Assembly (NCBI RefSeq): GCF_903914075.1
Contig: NZ_CAIWNQ010000008.1
Location: forward strand, 124,001 to 188,000
DNA length: 64,000 nt
Direction: 5' to 3'
DNA from: Ruegeria sp. THAF57
GTDB taxonomy: Bacteria; Pseudomonadota; Alphaproteobacteria; Rhodobacterales; Rhodobacteraceae
In this document: positions 32,585 to 41,846 of the stretch, piece by piece
Layout: each line of letters starts with the position of its first letter
Numbering within the stretch: the first letter of the stretch is position 1
Notes under the pieces: generated by a model
Databases searched by the model: none
What the model was told of the DNA's origin: nothing
The model's input: only the letters and a program-made list of their open reading frames with translations
Made by a program: the position numbers and the translations under genes

Positions 32585-34294
32585 TCAGGTTTCAGCCTCC
32601 AACCCCTCGGTCGACAGGTCGTCAAGTTTGGGCATCAGGCGCAGCAATTCGCTTGCATATTCGGTTTGCGGGTTGGCAAACAGATCGTTGGTCTCTTGCA
32701 GTTCGACCACCTTGCCCTGTTTCATAACCGCGACCCGGTCGCACATCTGGCGCACCACCGGAAGGTCATGGCTGATGAACAGCAGGGTCAGGCCAAGATG
32801 TTCCTGCAAATCCTTCAGGATGTTCAGGATCTGCGCCTGAATAGACACGTCCAGCGCACTAGTCGGTTCGTCACAGATCAGGAAACGCGGCTGCGTGGCA
32901 AGGGCGCGCGCAATCGAAATCCGCTGACGCTGACCGCCCGAGAATTCATGCGGGTATTTCAGCCCAGCCTCATGACCCAGCCCAACTTGATCCAACAACT
33001 CATCCACACGGCGCTTGATGTCGGTTCCGTCCATCAACTTGTGATGGCGGATCGGTTCGGCCACGATCTCATCCACGCGCATCCGCGGGTTCAGCGAGGA
33101 GTACGGGTCCTGAAAGATCATCTGGATGTTTTTGCGATAGGCATCCAGGGCGGCTTTGTCGGTCAGGTCGCTGACCACCTTGCCATCAAAAGTGATCGAC
33201 CCGCCATCAACCGGATACAGCCCTGCGATCATTCGCGCGACTGTGGACTTGCCCGAGCCAGACTCGCCCACCACGCCAAATACCTCGCCCGCGCGGATAT
33301 CAAAGCTGACATCGTCGACGGCGGTGAAATAGGTGCGGTCCCATGGCAAAAGCCCACGCTTTTGCAGAAACTTCTTGGTCAGGTTTCGAATTTCGAACAC
33401 CGGCTTGCTGGTGTCATTGTCGACCTTGGGCCAGTGGCGGGCCATATCCTCGATCGCAAAGCGAGTTTCACGGCCACCATAGCTGATCTGGGGAAAGCGA
33501 TGCAGTTTCAGCGTCGGGCGCGGCACGGCGGCGATCAGGGATTTGGTATATTCGTGGGTCGGCTGGCCCATGACCTGCGATGTCGGGCCGCTTTCGACGA
33601 CCTTACCCGCATACATCACCGTCACCTTGTCGGTGGTGTCTGCAATCACACCCATGTCGTGCGTGATCAGAATGACCCCCACCTGCCGTTCGGTCGCGAG
33701 TTCCTTGATCAGGTCCAGAATTTGCGCCTGAACGGACACGTCCAGCGCCGTTGTCGGTTCATCCGCGATGATCACATCCGGTTCCGTGCACAGCGCCAGC
33801 GCAATCACCACGCGCTGCCGCATCCCGCCCGAAAACTGGTGCGGGTATTGATCCAGCCGCGTATCAGGGTCGGGTATGCCCACCCGGTCGATCAGATCGC
33901 GAGCCCGTTTGTTGGCCTCGGCATCCGAGCCACCCAGATGCGCCTGAATGGTTTCGACCAGTTGCTCGCGCACGGTGAACAATGGGTTGAGCGAGGTCAG
34001 CGGGTCCTGAAAGATCATCGAGATCTTCTTGCCGCGCAGCCCGCGCATCGCCTCGGCGTCGATACCGCTAATCTGGTCGCCGCTTAGCTTGATCGTCCCG
34101 CTTGCGATACGGCCGGGGCGGTCCAGCAGCCCCATGATGGCGGCGCCGATCGTGGATTTACCAGCACCGGATTCGCCCACAAGCCCATGGATTTCACCCG
34201 GTTCAACCGACAGGTCAACATGGTCCACGGCAGTGAACAATTGGCGGCGGGTCGGGAATTCGACCGTCAGGTCATTGATCGTCAAAAGGCTCAT
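32585..34294 (-). CDS. Fused peptide/glutathione-type ABC transporter ATP-binding protein
   Basis: A 569-residue protein joining two ATPase domains (roughly 1-260 and 300-550). Walker A motifs are GESGAGKST and GESGSGKST, with signature LSGG-type motifs FSGGMRQRV and FSGGQRQRI. This fusion of DppD- and DppF-like halves is typical of GsiA (glutathione), YejF and many opine/peptide importers. It powers the importer formed with the two permeases just upstream in the operon. ATG 34294 lies four bases after the permease stop. Substrate cannot be read from the ATPase. Confidence 0.95.
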   Translation of the reverse strand: MSLLTINDLTVEFPTRRQLFTAVDHVDLSVEPGEIHGLVGESGAGKSTIGAAIMGLLDRPGRIASGTIKLSGDQISGIDAEAMRGLRGKKISMIFQDPLTSLNPLFTVREQLVETIQAHLGGSDAEANKRARDLIDRVGIPDPDTRLDQYPHQFSGGMRQRVVIALALCTEPDVIIADEPTTALDVSVQAQILDLIKELATERQVGVILITHDMGVIADTTDKVTVMYAGKVVESGPTSQVMGQPTHEYTKSLIAAVPRPTLKLHRFPQISYGGRETRFAIEDMARHWPKVDNDTSKPVFEIRNLTKKFLQKRGLLPWDRTYFTAVDDVSFDIRAGEVFGVVGESGSGKSTVARMIAGLYPVDGGSITFDGKVVSDLTDKAALDAYRKNIQMIFQDPYSSLNPRMRVDEIVAEPIRHHKLMDGTDIKRRVDELLDQVGLGHEAGLKYPHEFSGGQRQRISIARALATQPRFLICDEPTSALDVSIQAQILNILKDLQEHLGLTLLFISHDLPVVRQMCDRVAVMKQGKVVELQETNDLFANPQTEYASELLRLMPKLDDLSTEGLEAET

Positions 34295-34298
34295 GAAA

Positions 34299-35249
34299 TC
34301 ACCGCAGCTTGGGGTTCAGCGCGTCGCGCAGCCAGTCGCCCAGCAGGTTTACGGACAAGGCCAGCGCCAGAAGGGTGCAAGCCGGGAAGAACAGAATCCA
34401 CCACTCACCCGAGAACAGGAAGCCCTGCCCAATGCGGATCAGTGTCCCGAGCGACGGCTGAGTCGGAGGCGCGCCAACACCCAGGAAACTCAGCGTCGCT
34501 TCGGCAATAATCGCCAGCGCCAGAGAGATGGTGGCGATCACCAGAACCGGGCTGAGGACATTGGGCAAGATGTGGCGGAACATGATCGGGAAGGATCCAC
34601 GACCGATCAGGCGCGCGGCCTGAACGTATTCCTTGTTTTTCTCAACCAGCGCCGCGCCGCGTACCACGCGCGCGAATTGCACCCAGTCGGACAAGGCAAT
34701 CGCGACGATCAGAACATAGATCGCCATCTCATCGCGGTATTCCGGCGGAGTGACACCTTTGGCGATCCCAAAGATCAGCATGGCGACCAGAATGGCCGGG
34801 AAGGTCAACTGTACATCGGCAACCCGCATGATCAGTGTCTCGATCCAGCCACCGAAATAGGCCGCAACCAGCCCCAAAACGACGCCAATGATCAAAGCCA
34901 ACAGAACCGCCGAGGCCCCCACGAACAAGGAAATCCGCATTCCGTACAGGATGGTCGAGAACACGTCGCGCCCCTGATCGTCGGTGCCCAGAAGGAAGGT
35001 TTCCTGCGTGAACGCGTTGGGCGTGCCGGGCGGCGTAAACCCGTTCATCAGGTTCAGCGACGAAGGATCGAACGGGTTATAGGGTGCAATCAGCGGTGCA
35101 AAGATCGCCGACAGGACCAGAACAACGACAACCAGCGTCGCAATGATCGCCACAGGCGAATGCCTAAAGGACCACGCGAAATCGCTGTCCCAGAACTTGG
35201 CAAACCGCGTCTTTTCCGGGGCTTTGGGTGTATCGAGAGTATCGGTCAT
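34299..35249 (-). CDS. Peptide-type ABC transporter permease (DppC/GsiD-like)
   Basis: A 316-residue inner-membrane permease with an N-terminal cytoplasmic extension, a first helix (VAIIATLVVVVLVLSAIFAPLI) and a C-terminal five-helix core. The EAA loop is KNKEYVQAARLIGRGSFPIM. A periplasmic segment (TPPGTPNAFTQETFLLGTDD) is typical of DppC/OppC. It overlaps the stop of the partner permease gene by four bases (ATGA). Confidence 0.95.
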   Translation of the reverse strand: MTDTLDTPKAPEKTRFAKFWDSDFAWSFRHSPVAIIATLVVVVLVLSAIFAPLIAPYNPFDPSSLNLMNGFTPPGTPNAFTQETFLLGTDDQGRDVFSTILYGMRISLFVGASAVLLALIIGVVLGLVAAYFGGWIETLIMRVADVQLTFPAILVAMLIFGIAKGVTPPEYRDEMAIYVLIVAIALSDWVQFARVVRGAALVEKNKEYVQAARLIGRGSFPIMFRHILPNVLSPVLVIATISLALAIIAEATLSFLGVGAPPTQPSLGTLIRIGQGFLFSGEWWILFFPACTLLALALSVNLLGDWLRDALNPKLR

Positions 35250-36226
35250 GTGGCCCTCGCGTCGACACGCAGGCGCGGGTCAATGGCATAGTAAAGAAGA
35301 TCGACAATCAGGTTGATCGTCACGAACATGACCGAAATCAGCATCAGATAGGCGGCCATGACGGGAATATCGACGAACTGGATCGCGTTGATGAACAATA
35401 GGCCGACACCCGGCCACTGGAACACGGTCTCAGTGATGATGGCGAAAGCGATGATCGACCCAAGCTGCAAACCTGTGATGGTAATCACTGGCACCAGCGT
35501 GTTCTTCAGCGCATGGCGGAAATTGATCACCCGATCCGACAAACCGCGCGCACGGGCAAAGCGGACATAGTCAGCGCGCATCACTTCAAGCATTTCAGAC
35601 CGCACCAACCGCATGATCAGTGTCATCTGATACAGGCCCAGCGTGATCGCCGGAAGGATCAGTGCCTTAAGCCCCGAGGTCGTCAGAAAACCTGTGGACC
35701 ACCAGTTTCCAATCATAACGGTCTCGCCCCTCCCGAAGCTGGGTAGAAGGTCAAGTTCGACCGAAAAGATATAGATCAGCAATATCCCGATCAGGAAGGT
35801 TGGAAGCGAAACCCCGATCAGACTGACCGTCATGATGATATTCGCAGCCACCCCTTGTCGTCGGATCGCGGTGAAGACACCCAGTGCAATGCCCAGTGTA
35901 ATCGCCAGAAAGCCTGACACGAAGGCCAGTTCCAGCGTCGCGGGCGCGCGTTCTGCGATGATGGTCGAAACGGGGCGGCCCTGACGGTATGAAACGCCGA
36001 AATTGCCCTGCACGGCACCTTGCAAGAACTTGAAGTATTGAACTGGAAACGGTTGATCCAAACCAAGCTCGGTGCGAAGGCGGTCGATGTCAGCCTGCGT
36101 GCGCTCTTGCCCCAGCATGTTGTCGATCGGATCGCCAACAAACCGGAACATCGAAAACGCGACCAGACCCACGACCAGCAACACGATCACGGATTGGAAC
36201 ATCCTTCGGACGATATATGCGAACAT
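35246..36226 (-). CDS. Peptide-type ABC transporter permease (DppB/GsiC-like)
   Basis: A 326-residue permease with six expected helices. Motifs are MFRFVGDPIDNMLGQERT after helix 1, LGLDQPFPVQYFKFL, MLEVMRADYVRFARARGL (EAA loop) and ITETVFQWPGVGLLF. It forms the transmembrane pore with the downstream DppC-like protein. It lies 48 bp after the glutathionyl-hydroquinone reductase gene in the same direction and is probably in one transcript with it. Confidence 0.95.
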   Translation of the reverse strand: MFAYIVRRMFQSVIVLLVVGLVAFSMFRFVGDPIDNMLGQERTQADIDRLRTELGLDQPFPVQYFKFLQGAVQGNFGVSYRQGRPVSTIIAERAPATLELAFVSGFLAITLGIALGVFTAIRRQGVAANIIMTVSLIGVSLPTFLIGILLIYIFSVELDLLPSFGRGETVMIGNWWSTGFLTTSGLKALILPAITLGLYQMTLIMRLVRSEMLEVMRADYVRFARARGLSDRVINFRHALKNTLVPVITITGLQLGSIIAFAIITETVFQWPGVGLLFINAIQFVDIPVMAAYLMLISVMFVTINLIVDLLYYAIDPRLRVDARAT

Positions 36227-36274
36227 TCACTTTCCCCATTGATCTTCGTGTCTACGCACGCCCTGACCGAATGG

Positions 36275-37222
36275 TCAAGATGTCGCGGGTGACAGCGACC
36301 GTCTATCCTGCGGAGCCGTCCAGTCGACCTCTGGCCCCAGCGGGACAATACCCAGAGGATTTCTCAGCTCGGATGGTGAGAAATACCCTGCCTTATAGAT
36401 GTCTGGCTTGACTGTCCGCCCGATCTCGGGTCGTGCATAGAGATCGCGCGCATATCCCCACAGGTTCGGGTAGTCAACCAGTCGTCGCAAATTGCAGCGG
36501 AATGCGTAGTGATACGCCACATCAAAGCGCGCAAGCGTCGGAAACAGGCGCAGATCAGCTTCGGTCAGGACGTCACCGCAAAGGTAGCGGTTGGTTTCCA
36601 GATGCGATTCGATCTCGTCCAGCATGGTGAAGACGTCCTGAAACCCGGCTTCATACGCCTCTTGCGTGCGGGCAAACCCGGCGCGATAGACGCCGTTGTT
36701 CAGGCGCGGGTAAATCTTTGCGTTCCAGTCGTCGATCTGCTCCACCTTGTCCGGCGGGGCAAGGTTCGGGCCATATCCTTCAAGCGTACCCAGCATCCGC
36801 ACCAGATCGGCGGATTCATTGGACACAGCGCAGTTTTCGACACGATCCCACAGAAAGGGAACAGTGATACGCCCGGTATAGGCGGGATCAACCCTTTCAT
36901 AGACCTGATGCAGCGCGGTGACGTTGAACAGGGGATCGGAATACTCACCCTCGAGGTCATAGACCCAACCATCGGGCGTTCGACGCGGACGGGCATAGGC
37001 AACCGTGATCGCGTCTTCCAGACCCTTGACCGCGCGGGTCAGCAAAACCCGATGCGCCCAAGGGCAATTCCACGCGGCATAAAGGTGGAACCGACCTGCC
37101 TCAAAAGGACCGTCCGGCAATGCATTGCGGACGGTCGACACCTGACGGCGGTATGCGCCGTCAAGCTTTGTGTCCGGGGCGGGGTCTTCCAAATGGTAGA
37201 CCCCGGCAATCATCACACCCAT
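36275..37222 (-). CDS. Glutathionyl-hydroquinone reductase (Xi-class glutathione transferase)
   Basis: A 315-residue protein with the catalytic cysteine in AAWNCPWAHR (about residues 49-58) and family motifs NVTALHQVY, ITVPFLWD, SNESADLVRML, CGDVLTEADLRLFPTL and HYAFRCNLRRLVDYPNLW. Members strip glutathione from glutathionyl-hydroquinones, releasing oxidised glutathione and the hydroquinone. It sits inside the ABC operon, four bases after the first binding-protein gene and before the permeases, an unusual place that ties the importer to glutathione or quinone metabolism. ATG 37222 is used; another in-frame ATG is at 37213. Confidence 0.92.
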   Translation of the reverse strand: MGVMIAGVYHLEDPAPDTKLDGAYRRQVSTVRNALPDGPFEAGRFHLYAAWNCPWAHRVLLTRAVKGLEDAITVAYARPRRTPDGWVYDLEGEYSDPLFNVTALHQVYERVDPAYTGRITVPFLWDRVENCAVSNESADLVRMLGTLEGYGPNLAPPDKVEQIDDWNAKIYPRLNNGVYRAGFARTQEAYEAGFQDVFTMLDEIESHLETNRYLCGDVLTEADLRLFPTLARFDVAYHYAFRCNLRRLVDYPNLWGYARDLYARPEIGRTVKPDIYKAGYFSPSELRNPLGIVPLGPEVDWTAPQDRRSLSPATS

Positions 37223-37226
37223 GCGG

Positions 37227-38792
37227 TCAGTTCACCGTCACCCAACGTAGGATGAAGAAATTGTCCGGGCGTTGTGTCAGGTCGATATTGCTGCCGGTCC
37301 CCCAGACTAGGGGCTGCACATACATTGGAACGTACACATGGTCGTCCTGATAGATTGCCGTCACCTCATCCAGCATGGCCTGACGTTTTGCGGCGTCCAG
37401 CTCTGATTGAATCATCGGCAAAAGCTCATCTACCCGCTCGTTCGAATAGCCGCCGAAATTCCAACTGCCCAGTTTCTTTTCCTCGTTCGGCGTGGCGACA
37501 AGGAAACGCACGGGATGTTCGGCATCAAAGGTTCCGGGGCTCCAGCCCAGTAGATACATGTCGTAATTGTCTTCACGCAGTTCCGGCCAATAGTTGCGGA
37601 CAGGCATGGCATCCAGTTCCGCCGTCACCCCGATCTGCGCCAACATGCTGACAATCGCCTGACAAACGGCTTCGTCATTCAGATAACGGTCATTCGGGCA
37701 TTTCAGACCGAACGAGAACCCATCGGCATAACCGGCCTCGGCCAGCAGCGCCTTGGCCCCTTCGACATCAAAAGCAGGGCGTTCGGCATTGGCCTCGGAA
37801 TAACCACTCATGGCTGGGCTGACCAATTGCGAGGCGGCCTCGGCATTGCCACGCATGGTCGTGGCAAGAATGGCGTCGACATTCACCGCATTCGCGATGG
37901 CCTGACGGACCCGCACGTCACGAAACGGGTTCGGATTGCCTGCGTCATCGGTGTATTTCAGCGCCTCGGCTTCGTGATCAAAGCCCAGCATGATCACGCG
38001 CGCCTCGATCCCCTGAATGACGTCGACATCGCCATTTTCCTTCAGGCGCGCAACGTCCTGAATGGGGACAGGGTTGATCATGTCCACATCGCCCGACAGC
38101 AGCGCCGCCACAGCGGTCGCAGGGTTCTGAATCGGGTTGAACTCGGCGCGGGTGATGTTGTGCTCAACCTCGCCCCACCAGTCGTCATGCGGCTCTAACA
38201 CAGTCTTTAACCCCGGTTCACGCGCTGTCACCTTGAAGGCCCCGGTGCCATTTGCGTTGATCGTGGCGTAGTTGCCGGATTCCTTGTCGGGCACAGCGGC
38301 GTCATTGGCTTCGGTCCAGCCCTGATCCATGATCATCCAGTTGGCGATCGAGGACGGGAACAGCGGGTTGGGTGCTGTGGTCATGATGTCGACGGTATAA
38401 TCGTCAACCACGATCACCTCACTGACCGGCGCGAACCAACTGCGGGTATCGGCGGCCTCACCCGAGGCGCGCTGATAGCTGAACAGCACGTCCTGCGCAT
38501 CAAAACTGCTGCCGTCATGAAAGGTCACACCCTCACGCAACTTAAACCGCCAGCCATCGCCTTCACCGATCGGCTCCCAGCTGACCGCCAGTGCGGGTTC
38601 GACCGTCATGTCCTTGTCGCGGCGCACCAGCCCTTCGTAGACATTGTTGAGAAAGCCCAGGACCGGGGCCGAGTTGACGGCGTGCGGATCCATTGTCTGC
38701 GGATCAGTGGTGGAGGCCCATTTGAACTCGGCCGCATGAACGCTGGTCGCAGCCAAAAGAGCCAGGCCAATGGCGCTGTTTCTGAGGATCAT
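37227..38792 (-). CDS. Periplasmic peptide-type substrate-binding protein 1
   Basis: A 521-residue SBP family 5 protein with a signal peptide (about 1-20, ending SVHA). Motifs are LREGVTFHDGSSFDAQDVLFSY and TGAFKVTAREPG. The frame opens at 38870, but ATG 38792 is preceded by AGGGAGA and gives the secretion signal. It is the second of two related binding proteins; both begin MILRN. It delivers its ligand to the permeases encoded downstream. The ligand is unknown; dipeptides, glutathione or opines are possible. Confidence 0.93.
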   Translation of the reverse strand: MILRNSAIGLALLAATSVHAAEFKWASTTDPQTMDPHAVNSAPVLGFLNNVYEGLVRRDKDMTVEPALAVSWEPIGEGDGWRFKLREGVTFHDGSSFDAQDVLFSYQRASGEAADTRSWFAPVSEVIVVDDYTVDIMTTAPNPLFPSSIANWMIMDQGWTEANDAAVPDKESGNYATINANGTGAFKVTAREPGLKTVLEPHDDWWGEVEHNITRAEFNPIQNPATAVAALLSGDVDMINPVPIQDVARLKENGDVDVIQGIEARVIMLGFDHEAEALKYTDDAGNPNPFRDVRVRQAIANAVNVDAILATTMRGNAEAASQLVSPAMSGYSEANAERPAFDVEGAKALLAEAGYADGFSFGLKCPNDRYLNDEAVCQAIVSMLAQIGVTAELDAMPVRNYWPELREDNYDMYLLGWSPGTFDAEHPVRFLVATPNEEKKLGSWNFGGYSNERVDELLPMIQSELDAAKRQAMLDEVTAIYQDDHVYVPMYVQPLVWGTGSNIDLTQRPDNFFILRWVTVN

Positions 38793-38875
38793 TGTGATGT
38801 CTCCCTGTTTTCTGCTGCCGAGTGTTCTTGGTTTTTCGCGCCCGCGCAAGGAATTCTCAGGTCGACACAAAAAAA

Positions 38876-38898
38876 CAGGGCGCGAAACTCGCGCCCTG
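38876..38898 (-). terminator. Terminator/attenuator between the two binding-protein genes
   Basis: CAGGGCGCGA, loop of three, TCGCGCCCTG: a perfect 10-bp stem followed on the minus strand by seven Ts. It stands after the first binding-protein gene of the operon (ending 38921), so it likely lowers expression of everything downstream relative to that protein. Confidence 0.9.
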
Positions 38899-38920
38899 CC
38901 TGATACTTGATGGAACCGAT

Positions 38921-40501
38921 TTAGTTCATAGTGAAGTATTTGACCTTGGGCTGGTCTTCGGCATCTACTTCGATGCCTACACCGTCGGCCATACCCCAGT
39001 TCAGAACCTGATGGTGAATGGGGATGTAAAGTGCCTCATCCTGAACCACGCGCCAGATGTCGGCGATGTCGGCATTCCGTGCGTCAAGATCGGTGTTCGA
39101 GGCCAACGACTTGATCTTCGCGTCCAGCGCATCGTCCTGATAGCCGGTACCATTCCACGTGCCGATATCGTCTTCGCGACCATGTACAAGGAAGTTGAAG
39201 ATGTATTCCGAGTCATATGTCGGCACACCCCAACCCAGCATGTAGAAGTCCGTCTTGCTGTCGGTGATCAGCGGGAAATGCTGCGCCTTGGGCTTGGCGT
39301 CCAGATTCACGGTCACGCCAATCTGACCCAGCATCCCAACGGCCGCCTGACAGATCGCCTCATCGTTGATGTAGCGGTCATTCGGGCAGTCCAGCCGCAG
39401 CGAGAAACCGTCAGGATAGCCTGCCTCGGCCATCAGTGCCTTGGCTTTTTCCAGATCAGTCGAGGACTCACCGTCCATATCAGCGGTCCAGCCGTTGACG
39501 AATGGCGGTGCGATCATACCCGCAGGCTGCGACTGGCCGCGCATCACGACCTGTTGGATCGCATCGCGGTTGATCGCCATCGACATCGCCTGACGCACCC
39601 GCACGTCGGCCAGAGGGTTCTTGCCATCAACGTTATCCGCTTCGATGTCGTCCGAACCCTGGTTCATACCAAAGAAGATGACGCGGTTCTGCGGGGCTTG
39701 CTTGACCATCAGGCCATCGGCGCCGTTTACGCGCTCAATATCCTGCACGGGCATGTCCTGAAGGAAGTTCACCTCACCCGACAACATCGCCGCCACACGG
39801 GTCGCAGCGTTCTGGATGGGTGTATAGACGATTTCGGTCACTTCCATCGGGAACTGGTCGATGCCCCAATAGTCGTCGTTGCGCACCATCACAGTTTTCA
39901 CGTCAGGCTCGCGGCTTTGCAGTTTATATGGTCCCGTGCCGTTAGCGTTGGTGGTCGCATAAGTGATCTCGCCACCTTCGAAATCCTGCACGTTAACGGT
40001 GTTGTTCGCCTCGGCCCAGCCTTTGTCCAGAATGAACAAGTTGGTCAGGTTCGACGGCAGGATCGGGTTCGGGCCATCAGTGACAATCTCGACGGTATAG
40101 TCATCGACCGCGCGCACTTCGGTGATCGAGCCGATCAGCTCTTTCATGTCCGAGTTCGGCTGCTTGGCGCGCTCAAAGCTGAACACCACGTCTTCGGCGT
40201 TGAAATCCGCGCCGTCATGGAATTTTACACCCTCGCGCAGCTTGAAGACCCAGACATTCGGATCATCGGCCTTGGGCCCCCACTCGGTCGCAAGCGCAGG
40301 TTCAAACGCACCGGTCACATCGCGGATGATCAGCGGCTCGTACATCTGGTGGCGAATGGTGTGCGACGGACCTTCGTTTTGCGAATGCGGGTCAAGCGTC
40401 AGCGCATCGCCAGCACGCGCCCAGCGCAAGGTTTCAGCCGATGCGCCTGCCGCCATCAATGCAGTCGCACTGGCAGCAATCATCAGGTTTCTTAGGATCA
40501 T
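38921..40501 (-). CDS. Periplasmic peptide-type substrate-binding protein 2
   Basis: A 526-residue SBP family 5 protein with a signal peptide (about 1-22, MAAGASA). Shared landmarks with its neighbour are LREGVKFHDGADFNAEDVVFSF, TGPYKLQSREPD, DVRVRQAMSMAINRDAI and LDCPNDRYINDEAICQA. It is the promoter-proximal gene of the importer operon, with GGGGAGA before ATG 40501, and a terminator separates it from the second binding protein. It is clearly paralogous to that protein, so the importer may have two ligand specificities. Confidence 0.93.
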   Translation of the reverse strand: MILRNLMIAASATALMAAGASAETLRWARAGDALTLDPHSQNEGPSHTIRHQMYEPLIIRDVTGAFEPALATEWGPKADDPNVWVFKLREGVKFHDGADFNAEDVVFSFERAKQPNSDMKELIGSITEVRAVDDYTVEIVTDGPNPILPSNLTNLFILDKGWAEANNTVNVQDFEGGEITYATTNANGTGPYKLQSREPDVKTVMVRNDDYWGIDQFPMEVTEIVYTPIQNAATRVAAMLSGEVNFLQDMPVQDIERVNGADGLMVKQAPQNRVIFFGMNQGSDDIEADNVDGKNPLADVRVRQAMSMAINRDAIQQVVMRGQSQPAGMIAPPFVNGWTADMDGESSTDLEKAKALMAEAGYPDGFSLRLDCPNDRYINDEAICQAAVGMLGQIGVTVNLDAKPKAQHFPLITDSKTDFYMLGWGVPTYDSEYIFNFLVHGREDDIGTWNGTGYQDDALDAKIKSLASNTDLDARNADIADIWRVVQDEALYIPIHHQVLNWGMADGVGIEVDAEDQPKVKYFTMN

Positions 40502-40853
40502 TTTAGTCTCCCCGGGTTTTTGTTGATGCCGCCTTTCAACGGCCGACCGTTTTTTCGGTCGTGGTGGCCTTGATCATCCAGATCATTTTCACAGTTGCAA
40601 CACCTGATTGTGACCAAACCGAATTGAAGCCGTTTCAACGCCCGTTTTGCCAAAGAACAAGTCCTCACCTCGATATCTAGGGTGTTGCGACAGTTTCGGG
40701 CGAGGGAGGATCTGAGCATCAAACAGGCTCTAATAAAAGGTAACTGCTACAAATATCGGGTGGGTTACCCAGTATGGCCCAAGAGCCGCACTATTACGCA
40801 GTAGGGTTTTCCAGCGGTTGTTTTATTTCCGCAGGCACACAACTATCGTTCCA
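40502..40853. other. 352-bp divergent intergenic region
   Basis: This lies between the leftward importer operon and the rightward five-gene operon. It has no credible gene. A hairpin CGACCG-T6-CGGTCG at 40544-40561 lies in the probable leader of the importer mRNA. The AT-rich stretch 40720-40840 probably contains the rightward promoter, but no clear -35/-10 pair stands out. Confidence 0.5.
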
Positions 40854-41846
40854 ATGAAGAAATTTTTCAGGTTTTTTGTTTCAGGCTTATTGCTTGTTGC
40901 CGTGGTTCTGATCTGTTTCCGTCTGGCAGCGGACGTTCGTGAAACCATCGCAGCCGGTCACGGCTTACCGGATGGTGGACGGCTGATTGATACGTCCGAG
41001 GGCGCTATTTTCGTGCTAGAACGCGGACAGCCCCAGAATATCCCTGTTGTTTTCGCGCATGGTACAGCCGCCTGGTCAGGCTTGTGGCAGCCAACTCTTG
41101 ACGCGGTATCTGAGGCCGGGTTTCGCGCAATCGCCTTTGACATGCCACCGTTCGGTTGGTCGGAATACCCGCAAAAACCCGAGTATGGTCGGGTAAAACA
41201 GTCAGAGCGCGTCGTCGCCATGTTTGAGGCGCTGGATCAGCCGCCTATTGTCGTTGCCCATTCGATCGGCGCAGGTCCGGTGGCAGAGGCCGTCATGCGG
41301 CGGCCCGACCTTGTTTCGGGGATGATCATCGTGAACGGGGCCATTGGTCTGGGCACTCATGAATCCGCAACGGAAACACCCGTGTTTCTGATGAATCAGA
41401 CCCTAAATAGGCACATTGTGGCCGCAACCATATCCAACCCTTTGCTGACCCGGACATTTCTCCGCGGGTTTATCCACAACAAGTCCGCGGCAACGCCCGA
41501 ACGCGTGACCCTGTTACAAACCCCGATGCAGCGTGAAGGTTATACCGCAGCCGTGGCACAGTGGTTGCCGCATCTTTTAGTTCCGCCTCAGGATGCACTC
41601 AGCACCCGGCCAGATAACTGGCGGGCGCTCGATCTACCTGTTGGGATCATTTGGGGGGTCGAGGATACCGTAACACCGCTGGATCAAGCCGCAGACTTGC
41701 GAGCTTTGATACCCGACGCCCAATATGATGCCCTCGCCGGGGTCGGGCACATTCCGCAAATCGAAAGCCCTTTGGAATTTCAGGATACATTGATCAAAAT
41801 GCTGACAAATATTGCCAACTCGCAGGGACATGAGGCCGAGTCATGA
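40854..41846 (+). CDS. Membrane-anchored alpha/beta hydrolase
   Basis: A 330-residue protein with an N-terminal hydrophobic anchor or signal (FFRFFVSGLLLVAVVLICFR). The hydrolase core has the oxyanion region VVFAHGTAAWSGLW, the nucleophile elbow VVAHSIGAGP (Ser in AHSIG), an acid in IWGVEDTVTPL and the catalytic His in LAGVGHIPQIE. It resembles epoxide/haloalkane-type or lipase-like hydrolases. ATG 40854 is preferred; no strong Shine-Dalgarno is visible. It is the first gene of an operon, overlapping the FAD oxidase by four bases. Substrate unknown. Confidence 0.82.
   Translation: MKKFFRFFVSGLLLVAVVLICFRLAADVRETIAAGHGLPDGGRLIDTSEGAIFVLERGQPQNIPVVFAHGTAAWSGLWQPTLDAVSEAGFRAIAFDMPPFGWSEYPQKPEYGRVKQSERVVAMFEALDQPPIVVAHSIGAGPVAEAVMRRPDLVSGMIIVNGAIGLGTHESATETPVFLMNQTLNRHIVAATISNPLLTRTFLRGFIHNKSAATPERVTLLQTPMQREGYTAAVAQWLPHLLVPPQDALSTRPDNWRALDLPVGIIWGVEDTVTPLDQAADLRALIPDAQYDALAGVGHIPQIESPLEFQDTLIKMLTNIANSQGHEAES

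Noticed and set aside
38822..40495. 557-codon plus-strand frame opposite binding protein 2
   Set aside because: It is fully antisense to a signal-peptide-bearing SBP family 5 gene and has no motif.
40498..40722. 74-codon minus-strand frame upstream of binding protein 2
   Set aside because: It overlaps the importer leader and Shine-Dalgarno region and has no family resemblance.
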